From assembly GCA_001516055.1 (NCBI GenBank), contig LOEZ01000019.1, forward strand, positions 186,001 to 250,000: a stretch of 64,000 nt of DNA, read 5' to 3'. A program made the translations under genes and the position numbers. The first letter of the stretch is position 1. Every line of letters begins with the position of its first letter. A model generated the notes under the pieces. That model saw only the letters and a list, made by a program, of their open reading frames with translations, had not been told where the DNA came from and did not search any database. Positions 63,928 through 64,000 of the stretch are shown in pieces. This DNA comes from Gracilibacter sp. BRH_c7a (GTDB lineage: Bacteria > Bacillota > Desulfitobacteriia > Desulfitobacteriales > Syntrophobotulaceae).

Positions 63928-64000
63928 TCAGCTCAATTGTTGAACACTCACCGGTATGTTCTTGAATTCCGGTACTCCTGTTCCTGAGGTTTCAGACCCT
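63928..64000 (-). CDS. fwdD: C-terminal end of a molybdopterin-binding protein, probably FwdD
   Basis: The last 24 codons of an ORF that enters from the right edge: GSETSGTGVPEFKNIPVSVQ... ending in Ser. The G-x-P-x-F/Y-K-x-x-P-V ending is typical of the MGD-binding C-terminal domain of formate-dehydrogenase-like enzymes, which is a separate subunit (FwdD) in formylmethanofuran dehydrogenases. It lies 39 nt upstream of fwdB in the same orientation. If FwdD is confirmed, the cluster encodes the full metal-binding unit. Confidence 0.6.
   Translation of the reverse strand, partial: GSETSGTGVPEFKNIPVSVQQLS

Noticed and set aside
1-64000. CRISPR arrays, tRNA, rRNA or IS elements.
   Set aside because: None were seen on reading; no regular repeat-spacer pattern or transposase-like ORF is present.

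Overview
The window looks like an AT-rich chromosomal stretch of an anaerobic Firmicute, most like the Peptococcaceae/Desulfitobacteriaceae group. This is inference from gene content: strong AGGAGG-type ribosome binding sites, a c-di-AMP (ydaO/yuaA) riboswitch, a Gram-positive LexA box, several DMSO-reductase-family molybdoenzyme operons, LytS/LytR and AraC-type two-component systems, and Crp/Fnr, Rrf2 and PucR-type regulators. No rRNA, tRNA, CRISPR array or insertion sequence was seen.

Layout. 1-3.7 kb: a Tat-exported molybdopterin oxidoreductase (cut by the left edge), a membrane-tethered ferredoxin subunit and a divergent Crp/Fnr regulator. 3.8-6.8 kb: a tcdA - rrf2 - larE - metA operon. 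7.1-11.7 kb: a two-component system, a small exported Met/His-rich protein, lgt and a small membrane protein. 11.8-27.1 kb: a block bracketed by two identical 395-bp direct repeats. It holds a seven-gene operon (FtsX-like ABC transporter, beta-propeller lipoprotein, DmsABC-like enzyme, cytochrome b/FMN protein), a divergent cytoplasmic molybdoenzyme operon with a PucR-type regulator, an ECF sigma factor fused to a methyltransferase, a DUF4418-like protein and a decayed radical-SAM gene that stops at the repeat. 27.4-33.3 kb: an aromatic amino acid operon (aroF-tyrA-aroA-aroC-pheA) behind an unannotated 58-residue Phe/Tyr-rich leader peptide and an attenuator. 33.4-41.7 kb: small and hypothetical proteins, then a two-component system, an SSS-like transporter and a formamidase/acetamidase between two APC permeases. 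41.8-51.9 kb: a NatAB-like exporter, lytSR-like genes, recQ, a polar amino acid ABC transporter under a c-di-AMP riboswitch, and a LexA-box-preceded PC4/YdbC-like gene.

52.0-64.0 kb is the most striking part. It is a dense minus-strand cluster for methanofuran/tetrahydromethanopterin C1 chemistry: formylmethanofuran dehydrogenase subunits (D end, B, A, C), formyltransferase, methenyl-H4MPT cyclohydrolase, and cofactor biosynthesis genes (MfnB, MfnD, a RimK/MptN-like ligase, a CitG-like protein, a TIGR03123-like protein, a HisA-like protein, FolE). The B subunit is interrupted by an in-frame TGA exactly where the family carries its Mo/W-ligating Cys or Sec. It is therefore read here as a selenoprotein that keeps its [4Fe-4S] cysteines, followed by possible SECIS hairpins. 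Unlike the methylotroph Fhc complex, this looks like a redox-competent, archaeal-type enzyme in a Gram-positive bacterium.

Together the window describes an anaerobe with flexible molybdenum/tungsten redox chemistry, amide and amino acid uptake, and a C1 branch interconverting CO2 or formate-level carbon with methenyl-H4MPT. The Sec machinery, the later H4MPT reductases and the rest of the Fwd complex would have to lie outside the window.
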